Assembly: GCF_000003815.2 (NCBI RefSeq)
Contig: NC_049985.1
Location: forward strand, 8,269,402 to 8,333,401
From: Branchiostoma floridae
Taxonomy: Eukaryota; Chordata; Leptocardii; Amphioxiformes; Branchiostomatidae
Length of the DNA stretch: 64,000 bases
Reading direction: 5' to 3'
Shown here: positions 54,680 through 64,000 of the stretch, piece by piece
How the letters are laid out: the number at the start of each line of letters is the position of its first letter
How positions within the stretch are numbered: position 1 is the first letter of the stretch
The notes under the pieces: model-generated
Told to the model about the DNA's origin: nothing
What the model saw: only the letters and a program-made list of their open reading frames with translations
Database searches by the model: none
Made by a program: the position numbers and the translations under genes

Positions 54680-57425
54680 CTGGGCCACACCAATTTGATT
54701 TGTTGGTTCTCAGATTTTAAAATAATGATAATAAAGCCTGGGGACCTGGTTTGTGCCTTGGTTTGTGCCTTGGTTTGCTCAGCATTATGGGGTGAACTAT
54801 TTAAATCAAGTTTTCCTCCCTACCCTCTAGCTTTGAGATGCCCTCTTGCAATATTCTCACTTCTAAAATTCCGAGAACCAAGAAATCAATTTGGTGTGAC
54901 CATAGAATGGCCCTCCACTCTGTATTATCCACTCTGCACAACCAGGAGCTTGAGAAACAATAGGATTTTGCCTTTCTTCATCTGCTTGGAAGTTGTACAA
55001 TGCATACCCCCTGTGAAGAGATTCTTGAGACAACAGAGAATTAGGTCACCTGAAGAACCCTGCAAACAGTGCTTGGTCACCATTCTATGCTGTACATTTA
55101 GGTTGTGTCCAAATAATCTTTTCTCTCCTTTACCCAGGGAGGTTTGATTGACATTAGGTAAAACATTTCCTGATAAGGATCAGCCTGCAAGGGCCTCATT
55201 TTCCCCCATGTATAATACACACAGGAAGCAACTTGTCACTCCAACTGCAGCCACCAACCGGTTGCCATGGCAACAGGTCAAAGTTTTGGTGCTAATGCTA
55301 AGATTAATGAACCTATTAGGTAATGAGTGGCTGTGGTTGGCTGGCCCACCTATGCGGACCCCAGCAACCAGACTGCCAGGTTGTTACACATGGAAATGAA
55401 TGGATAATGTAGCTTTGTATCTGGACAGGGTAAGTGAGTACTGGTCCTTGAGAGCCAGTCACTGGTGATACACAGAGAATTAAGACATATGAAATATCGG
55501 TAATAGTACTATAACTAGGCTGATGAGGTGTTGACAGGTATCTGCCAGCATCAGCAAACATCCCCTGTGGGGGTCAAAGGCTAGTGTCCTTTTATCCTTC
55601 CACAAAAGAAGGGCTTGGAAAGGCAACAACAGCCTCTCCTGTGACCTGTAATGCCAGTTGAGTGGGGGTGGGGTCCAAATTGCATTTTATGCTCTGGTTA
55701 CACTTGTGACAGTTTGGTTCAAGCACCTTCAAACTGACCATGCCAAAGGAGTCTGACCTGTTTGGCAAAATTAGCTCGGGTTCAGCCCAGGTTCAAATCC
55801 TGGGAGCCAGGAGACTGTCTCTACTTCTTACACACTTTAATACTGCTAAATTCTGGTTTGTACAGCCATCTTTCACAAACTACAACTGTATATGATTATG
55901 AGAAGAGTGTGTTCTAGTACAAGTTCTACTATGAATTCTGGCTTGCCTGTCTGAAGGTTAGCTTCTTATATGCATAAGAAGCATCTAAAGTTAATTACTA
56001 AAGTTAATATGTTGATCATCCCTTGTCATTATGATCTGCCAAACCTGTCTTGAATTCTTCTCCTTTGAAATCAGCCCCTGCAGCTTCAGAAAGACAGCAA
56101 GGGAGCCTAAACCCACTTTTTATGAGTCCAAGAGTTAGACTACCTATCATTGAAATACTGACCTGTGTCCAGACAATGACATATTAAAGCTGGAATCCAC
56201 CTGCAGTACCCTAGAGAGCTGCCAAGGGCCCATAATCTAGTTATTTCTGCATTTGGCCAACATACCAAATACCATGAAAACCTATCCATAATTTCTTGAG
56301 TTACATAGAATCTAATATTGCTCTATTCACAAAAAGCCACCAGCCCAGCCCCAAAAACATAACCTTCTTGTCAAAAGTATTTGTTCTTGGGGTGTCATTC
56401 TGATGAAGACTTTTGAATAGAAGGTCGAAACTGATAAATTGTTGTGTCTCAGCTGTCATCCTTCTGATGCCTTATCGACTACTTCTTGTCGAAGGTAATC
56501 AATCTGTTTGGCTCTCCACATTCAGACTGTTCCTGCTCTTTGTGGCAAACCTTTCTTCCTGAGTACCAAAGTACAAACCAATTACCTTGTTGTCAATAAC
56601 TCGAAACAAAATTCCTGTGGCGTTGCCTTCTGGCAATACCTCAGTCAACAATTAACTATGCAAAGGATGCTCTAATTTGCATTATCATACTGGCTGAGAA
56701 AGTTATGTCTTTGAGTCTGTGTGTGATGCCTGTTTGTATTTTTGTAAGCAGCATAACAGTAATGTTCAGGTTTCATTAATTTTTTTAGAGTTGTTGAGCA
56801 AGTGTACATGCAATGATTCTACCTGATTGGAATGTGTTGATCATGGCAAGTTGGTAAAGATAAACATAAGGTAATACATATTAGCACCTTGGCTGCCTGT
56901 AATGCCAGCGAAATGGATGGATAGATAAAAAAAATTGTGTAAATTTGAAGACAGTGACCTTAAAACTGATGTGAACGTGTAAATGAAAAAAAAGAAAAAG
57001 TTGGACCAAACATCTGCTTGGTTAGGCCACACCAATTTAATTTCTTGGCACTCGGATTTTTTCTGAAAAATATTGGGGTGGTCGGTCGAAAAAAAAAATA
57101 ATAAAAAAATTGCAAAAAGTCTGTGGTGAACTTATATAACATAAAAAAAACAAGGTAAGTAGTCAAGTTTTCAGCTTTTCATGGCATGATTTATCCAATG
57201 AATCTCTTCCTTTGATTTTATACCACTGTTCTGATCATGTGACTGCAAATAAGAGCTCTGATTGGTTTATTAGCAGTATGTGCCCCTGGAAGGAGTTTTT
57301 TTAAAGGTCTGCAATAGCAAAACCTATATTATTTTTCTTGGGACAAAATTTTTATTTTTTTCCAAATCGGCAAAAAATGGGTCGGGAAATCCGAGAACCA
57401 AGAAATTGAATTGGTGTGGCCTTAA
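54680..57425. repeat. Intergenic stretch with four SINE-body fragments
   Basis: Copies of ggccacaccaatttgatttg or its inverse at 54680-54720, 54864-54905, 57027-57110 and 57330-57422, together with a family B repeat at 56180-56370. No gene is supported in between. Confidence 0.55.
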
Positions 57426-58087
57426 CATATATACTTGTGGGTGTTGTTGCTCAGAAAGTGGGCGAGCGTTTTTCCAAGCATCATTATCTGGAAACTTCAA
57501 AACTTCCACAGTGACCAACTGATTTTCTGTGGTCATGCTACTTGGGAAAAAAACATCATTATCGAAAGTAATTTTGGGGTGTGTTTGAGAAGCATTCATT
57601 GGAGGCTTCTACAAGTCTCTAGTATTAGTTTCTACAATGAACTGAATTGTCACAGGACTGAAATAGTTGCCAACATTTCATCAATGTAATAAATATGAAT
57701 TTAATAAAATCTTCAGAAATACGTTTCCCACAATGTCAGATCGGGCACGACCCATCCACAGTGGGTAGTTAAAAGGTGACAAGGCCGCATTACCTTTATC
57801 TCAGACAAATACTAGGAAGTATTCCCAGACAAAGCTATGGGTATTTCAGGAAATAACAAAGATTATACATAGCTATTAGCAATAGCCCAAACTAAGGCCA
57901 CTACAAGTAAATTTTATGGATGACATCGTACATGCACTGATTTTTGCCTGATGTCAGAGAAAAAAGCAAGAAATTTTGGGGTCCCACTAAGGAATGAAAT
58001 AAATGATTTGGCCAGTTCTTGGATCTCTAGTTGCCTAACTTGCATCTAACAGTGACCCTTAGCTAGGTCATGGAGGTGGAAAACTGG

Positions 58088-58340
58088 TAATCTCCAAGCA
58101 GAGGTTAGGCATTCTTATCAGATTTTCTATTTTGCATCATTTTCTTAATGTCTTGCACCCAGAGGTTCAGCTCTGGCTTTAAAAAAAATTTTTTAGGTAT
58201 TTTTACAAGGCTTTCTATTTTGTACCATTTTCTTTATGTCTTGCATCAAGGAGCTTTGCATCCAAACATTTGAAAGCCCGATAAAAACACCTAAAAAAAC
58301 GTCAAAAAACAGCCAGAGCCAAACCTCTGCTCAGGGAGTA
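58088..58340. mobile_element. Palindromic MITE copy with target duplication
   Basis: Starts aatctccaagcagaggttag, ends aaacctctgctcagggagta. gaaaactggt is present on both sides (58079-58088 and 58341-58350), consistent with an 8-10-bp target duplication. An internal partial second terminus lies near 58157. Confidence 0.85.
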
Positions 58341-61300
58341 GAAAACTGGTCTGTTTCATTGCCGACAGTGCCAAGAGGCATCACCATTTATGGTACTTCA
58401 TACAGAACCGGTGTCACTGTTGATTAACCATTGTAGAGTCAAACGGGATCCATAATGATCCAAAATGAATAAATTCAATCCTCCCATCATTTTTTCTTTA
58501 CATGTACATAATTCAATGTTTGCTACCAGTGGCAAAAAATGTGACTATCGGTAGGCACACTGTGGATTTATTTAATCATTGACTCCTCTGACAGCATTTC
58601 ATGGCTGCCAAGCACCTTCCCCTGCCACTCTGCCTGGTGATTAGAGGTAGGAAGTAGCATGTCACACTTTAGCTGTTCCTTCCATCATGATTAGAGCTGA
58701 AGGTCAGGCTGATTAGTGCGCCTCAGCTGAGGAGAAACAACTTGCAGCACACCAGCTGGCGCTCCAGTACCCCGCGCTAATTGGGATTTTTAGATTCATT
58801 TTGTGTGATGCTGTACAGCAAAATGGTGTTTTTTTTTAAAATTCTTATGACTCCACAAGAACAATAATGGGTGTGGCCACTCCATTAACCACTGGAAACA
58901 TGATGTAACTGGTGTGGCCACTCCATTTAGTGGACTTATGTCCCGAATCACAGTATGTTAAAAAGTACGGACTTTGCATGATTATTATTTTATATATGTA
59001 ACGTTATATCATGACAATCCATTACCTCTTCTTGAGAGTTGAGTTATTCCTTCAAGCAAAATTCGGCCATGCAATGATGCAGTAAAAAAAAAAAAATTAC
59101 TAATATGCTCTGTCCCAGGAGCTATCTACCACTGAAAAATTATGACCATAGCATATCCAGAACATGAGACATAAAAAATGGATGTTCTGCTGCAGTACCA
59201 TAGACAGCCGCCAGGAGTCCTTTTGTCGAACTTGACCTTAGATGTCCTAAGAACTATCCACATATCAAATATCATAAAGACCCATTCGCAACTTCTGTAG
59301 TTGGTCCACAGACAAACAAACCGTACCAAAAACATAACCATTTTGGCAAAAGCTAATAAACATTTACAAAATACAATTAACATAATTTTTTAAAGAAAAA
59401 GGGAAGTCAGTATGCCTTTTTGTTGCAAGCTATTTCAATTCACTGTTACTCAAAGCTAGCCCAAGCAATTAAATCCAAGAATTTTTAAAGGTCTACTACG
59501 TAGTTTTTTGCGCTCAAATTTGAAATATTCTAGAACTAAGAAATTTCAGATTTACTACCACTTTTTGACAGTTTTTGACACTTTTGTGTCATTTTTTCAC
59601 GTTTGCAACGTAAGGTATTAGCCTACATAACATTCTGCTCTGGGCCCACTGTAACCTGTTGACCTCCCTAGTTAGACCCTCCTGTTTGTAAAACAGCTTG
59701 CCACCGGTAGGTCCCCCGGGGTGGGGTAGTTAGCACATGGCAGACTGGAGATAAACAACACAATGGAGATCTTCTTCTTTGGAAACACTCATATCTAATC
59801 ATTCTAAAATAGCATATAATCATGAACTTATTAGTCTATTTTGTAGGGTATCAACAAGCTGAGGTCATATTCCCTTCAAACTGAAAGAAACCTTGTACAG
59901 AAAACTATATATAAGCTAACCTACTGTACTCAAAGGAAACTGTCAACTGGCCCCCCACTGGGAAGCCAGGCTGATAAGGAACACCAGCCAGGCAGTGACC
60001 AGGCCTGAACCCATCTGTTTGTTGGAAGATCACAATTTTTATACATGCTTATTTGGTGCAATGATGTCGCAGCGTCTCTCCCTAAATATTGGTATGCAAT
60101 GCTATAGGGTTGATTGAACTAACAATGTAAAGAAAAACTAGGATAAGCTACTTTTTGTTTTGTTCAAATGTTACGTAGTAGACCTTTAATACATTTATCA
60201 ATATGTAATGTTGGCAAATTAATCATTCTTGAAGAAGAATTAATCATTCTTGTAGCCAGTCCTTTGTCAGAATCCCCCATGCAGACCCTCAGTTGCAAAA
60301 TTCTAATAAAATCTTGGACACCCCTCCCAAATCAAGAATACACATACTTGTGTGGGTATCTAAACTACTTGCAAAATAAGGAGGATGGAATTAGAAAAGA
60401 AGAAAAAACAAAGACGTGCGAACAGCTGGCCTTGAACTGTTGAAAGAAAGAGTGCAAAGACCCCGCTGGCCGCTGGAATCCAGCCAGAAGCGTTAACTAT
60501 GCGGCCAGATCGGAAGTTGGTTTGTCAGGACGTCACCGGCCAATCAAGGACAACAAAAATAACCCACCTGTTCCAGGGCCGACAACAAAAGGTCTGCACG
60601 TTTGGATCAACGTACAAATCTTCAGGTTTTTTGTTCGCTGGCAAAGGATTCGCCGCCGCCAATCACTTTTACCTCACCGCTCGGGCAACCCTTCATGGTA
60701 TGGCGGTGTTGTGGACCTTGCGGCACCCCCCGGGAAGTCGTGGATTGGACCCAGGCTGGGGGGAGGATGCGCTTGTTGTATGAGTGAATGACATCCGGAA
60801 GTCAAGCAGAATAAACACGGCCAGCAGCCGACCCCGATCCTTGCCGCCGTGTTCCCACTGATCAGTTTCATATGGCGCGCCGGGGGGCCATGCACCGGGA
60901 GGCCACTCAGAGCCAAGCAGATGTGAAACGTTGTTCTCAGCCTCGCTAAATTATTTTCTACACAACCATCACATTCACATACAAGACAAGAAGTCACATG
61001 GCTGAGTCTGTACATTTTTAAACCCCCATCTTGTTGTTGTTGAAGGAATGGAACATGGGCATTCTCTAGCTCTTTCAACATAATTTTTGTTTACATCAAG
61101 GAGGTTTATACATTCACATGTTCTTCCAGTTTCAACATCACAGTATATTTTCTCAAAAGAGTCCAATGCATACAAAATCCCTCTCTAGACAAAGCCCCTC
61201 CCCCGAATACATGCATAACCCTGCCCATAACATTGTACTTTAATTCGAGTTTGTCCAAATTGCCTGGTTGCTGGTACATGTCGGTGTCTGTAAAAGTTTA

Positions 61301-62446
61301 ATCATTATATTTGTCCCGAAGCGGAAGCAAACAACATTGTTACAACCGTGTTTGATAAGAAGCTCTTGAATCAATCAAGACAGGAAAGACGTCAGAGCTC
61401 CGGACATACTTGTTTATCGTTTCCTTGGTGGGTTCCAGGTAGAAGACAAATCTCCGACTGGAAGTGTGAACGATGCACATGGGACCCCAGATTTAAAGTC
61501 ACGCGAACGAACATAATTTGTTCGTCATATAACATAATCTGTCATACCCAGAATAGTATAAAATCTTTGAAATTGGAGGATAAATACTGGCACAAAAACT
61601 GTCTGCCTATTTTGGAATCATCTTTGTCTTTTCACAATTTATGAAGGCTTGGTCCATGAATTTTACTTGTTTATTTGTGGTACGGATTTTTAATAGTCCT
61701 AGACACCGGAAGAATTTAATTCTTTCCACCAAGGACGTTGTATAACTAAGGCGTTATGTTCATCTGACTCTTGGTGTTACTTGGCTCAACCCCCCGCCCA
61801 TACACAGTGAGGTAGACCGCGGCCTTACACAGGACCGTCCGAGTGTGACTACAAAAGCAAGCAGACAATTTTCTTTTCCGAGGTGCGTGTGGCTGTGAAA
61901 ACTTTGGTGCGCAGTACTTGGTCGCAACAAAAATGCCCGGCTTGCGGATTTGAATAGCTGCGGTGTTTGAATACCAAAACCTCCGAGCGGATCGCTCTGG
62001 AGCACGTAGCCTCCACCCCAAACTAATACCCCATTATCACTAGTATAGCCAAACCGGACGAGATCTCCTGACAACATGCCCTGTTTTGAGTAGAGGAGCT
62101 CTCTCTCAGACCAAGGAGGTCGCGCAGACATAGTTTGGATACTATTTTTCTTCGGCACCATTAGCATGCGGACCGGGTCAGGGAATACACTATCCCCTTT
62201 GATAAAATGAAAGGATCAGACTGTGACCAATGAGCGGCCGGTGGACCGGATGTAACTCTCCCCAGAGGCTGCTAATGAGGTGTCAGTTTCCATCAGATTG
62301 ACGCGGCCTGGCCCTCCATATTTGGTGGACACACATCGGGGGAAGCCTGGCCAACTTGATCAGCTCTTCCACCGCAGGATTTACTGGGCTTGGAAAACAT
62401 GGGAGAAGCGAAGGGATAACGATCCATGATCGTACATGGAGGGCTT
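58341..62446. other. Intergenic / upstream region of Sprouty
   Basis: A family B repeat lies at 59100-59365. From about 60480 the sequence becomes less repetitive and richer in CG dinucleotides, as expected near a promoter. CCGGAAGT (ETS-type) lies at 60795-60802 and ccatatttgg (SRF CArG-type) at 62316-62325. No coding exon is supported; several 60-135-codon ORFs overlap on both strands. Confidence 0.4.
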
Positions 62447-63116
62447 GTAAGTACGGTAGGATAGTTTTTGGCTCGACGTGACGGTTCTGTAGCGTGCGGG
62501 CGACGTTCATTCATAATTCCTGTCGTGTGTTTAAATTGGAGCGAGGCCGGCGGTGCCCGCGTCGCTCGCTTGCCAGTTTGCACCGTAGTGGTTGTTCTTT
62601 TGTACGGTCTGACTTCTTTGCTATGTTACAAAGTGTGCTGTTGTTGAATACTGATGTGTTTAGAACTGTAGGGACCTCCCAAACCGTCCTATCTCGGCAT
62701 GTCGGCTCAGCCACGGCTGAGGGAGTTTGCGTGACCCCTCTCCCCCTCGTCAAACCGCGTTTCCGCTCTTTGCTTATGCTTGAATGGAGCCTGTATTTTA
62801 CAAGCAGGCGCTCTCAATGCACTACACACCCTTCAAGCAGGGCCAGGTATAACTTTCAGCAGGCACTGGTAGTGTAGAATCTGGTGTGTAGAGGTACATG
62901 CCTCGAGTATCAAGTGATGAGGGGGCATATTTCCTTCGCAGTCGCATTTCGGGAGGCACGAACGAGCCCTGGCCGCGCTTCCCACGGAAGCTTGGTATAA
63001 ATTTAGCTACGGAAGAGGCCTGCGATCCCCGGTCGCATGACTCAAGGTCCGGATGTAGTTGGAGAATGTTGTGGCTGTCGTTAAAATGGTCTCTCTTCTC
63101 CCTGTGTTTCCTGCAG
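62447..63116 (+). other. Possible 5' UTR intron of Sprouty
   Basis: A good donor (gtaagtacgg) at 62447 and a strong acceptor ctcttctccctgtgtttcctgcag ending 63116 would define a 670-bp intron before the coding exon. The acceptor is convincing; the donor choice is a guess. Confidence 0.35.
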
Positions 63117-63142
63117 AATCGCGGGGCCGCGGTGAGAACTAG

Positions 63143-64000
63143 ATGGAGCCCCGGAGAAGCCGCCAGCAGCCGACTGTGCGACACAAGGAGCCGGATCTAG
63201 TGTGGTTACCCCGTCAACTGTGTCCGGACAGTCCCCGCACCACCCCGCGGACACAAACCTTCACGCGGCGGGACCCGAGCCGACCCGGCCCCGCGCGGAG
63301 GGACAGACACAGTAGTCCTCGCGAGCCGGGCAGGCGGTCGGTTCAACCGGTCCCCGGAGTCGCTCGGGAGGTTTCCAGGGTACATCTCAGGAACAGCTCG
63401 GGGACACGAGAGTCCCGGGAATCGGGGAGAGACGGCAGCGCCTCCCGCTCTGAAAATGGCCGCGACTCGCGGAGTCCTCCCCACGGAAGTTCCGCTCGGA
63501 TTTCACGGGAATCAGCCAACTTTGCGCGGCAGGGCAACCTGCGGAGTAGCTCGACTAGAAGGGCGGAACGCAGCTCTGGGGACAACAGGAGCGCGCGGGT
63601 TCAAGTCCCAGAGAACGAACAGGACGTTCTTTCTATAGACCAGATTAAACCCAGCTCACATCGAGTGGAGAACGAGTACGTGGACCCCTTCAAGAAGACC
63701 AAAAATAACAACAGTCTGCAAAGAACTTCAACCGGGTCGCTAAGGTCTGTCAACACTATCGTACGAGTGGACAGTAGGTCCGACCGGGACCATGTAGAGG
63801 TAAGGACGGTCGCACACAAGAAACCAAAGTTTCAACACAACACCAGCACCATTAAAAAGGAGACGGACAAGAATAAAATCAAGGTGAGAACTGAAATCAA
63901 ATCGGAGGAGCATCCTTTCTTCCAGTGTTCGGAGTGCGGGAGATGCATATGTCCGGATTGCGCAGAGAAGAAAATAGAAAGTACAAACGATGCAACCTGC
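63143..64000 (+). CDS. Sprouty family protein, 5' part, runs off the window
   Basis: Open for 286 codons to the last base. The ATG at 63143 is preceded directly by an in-frame TAG and is the only Met codon in the segment, so the start is firm. Residues 1-160 are Arg/Ser/Pro-rich and apparently disordered. VLSIDQIK (162-169) and NEYVDPF (177-183) match the Sprouty N-terminal tyrosine region; Tyr179 is the counterpart of the conserved phospho-tyrosine. CSECGRCICPDC (262-273) opens the Cys-rich Sprouty domain, whose remainder lies beyond the window. Sprouty proteins are membrane-recruited feedback inhibitors of FGF/EGF receptor-Ras-ERK signalling. The N-terminal part is much longer than in vertebrate Sprouty2, where the tyrosine is near residue 55. 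Confidence 0.87.
   Translation, partial: MEPRRSRQQPTVRHKEPDLVWLPRQLCPDSPRTTPRTQTFTRRDPSRPGPARRDRHSSPREPGRRSVQPVPGVAREVSRVHLRNSSGTRESRESGRDGSASRSENGRDSRSPPHGSSARISRESANFARQGNLRSSSTRRAERSSGDNRSARVQVPENEQDVLSIDQIKPSSHRVENEYVDPFKKTKNNNSLQRTSTGSLRSVNTIVRVDSRSDRDHVEVRTVAHKKPKFQHNTSTIKKETDKNKIKVRTEIKSEEHPFFQCSECGRCICPDCAEKKIESTNDATC

Noticed and set aside
60499-61081. Overlapping ORFs on both strands upstream of Sprouty
   Set aside because: CG-rich sequence with overlapping frames and no family match or splice support.

Overview
This is a eukaryotic (metazoan) genomic window. The gene content points to a cephalochordate (amphioxus, Branchiostoma): short multi-exon genes with GT-AG introns, a tandem CD20/MS4A-like gene family, a lectin mosaic with SUEL, fucolectin, WSC and FAMeT-type domains, a Sprouty gene, and many small palindromic DNA transposons. 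The genus is an inference. No bacterial, phage or viral genes were found. One 100-base run of N (31075-31174) marks an assembly gap.

Layout. 1-11.9 kb is gene-poor: a 245-bp tandem satellite (225-1060), dispersed repeats, a possible terminal exon of an unknown gene (1477-1634), a palindromic element (5334-5538) and a 1.06-kb terminal-inverted-repeat transposon (8326-9386). 11.9-48.3 kb carries a head-to-tail cluster on the + strand. It holds four compact MS4A/CD20-like four-helix membrane protein genes (genes 1-4, at 11955-14878, 18154-21627, 24647-27166 and 29178-32105) and then a large composite gene (36352-48324). 48.3-63.1 kb is again repeat-rich and has no gene I can support. The last 0.9 kb (63143-64000) is the open 5' coding part of a Sprouty gene that runs off the window.

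The most interesting object is the composite gene. Its first three exons look like the first three exons of the neighbouring MS4A-like genes: helix 1, a 60-nt helix-2 exon, helix 3. Its last three exons also match the MS4A-like layout: a TM exon ending in phase 0, a 76-nt exon, and a phase-1 tail exon with a PPPY motif. Between helix 3 and helix 4, where MS4A proteins have only a short extracellular loop, lie 14 exons encoding SUEL - fucolectin - (GCW module - SUEL - WSC) x2 - FAMeT. Every module is bounded by phase-1 introns. If transcripts confirm the join, this is a four-helix protein whose second extracellular loop has become a lectin ectodomain of roughly 1,000 residues. The join has not been proven; the exact donor of exon 3 is uncertain, and two separate genes remain possible.

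Other notable points: gene 2 has a duplicated helix-3/loop exon whose two copies look mutually exclusive. Gene 3 needs a GC-AG intron. All five cluster proteins end in a cytoplasmic PPxY motif, so they may share WW-domain partners. A conserved block lies upstream of genes 2-4.
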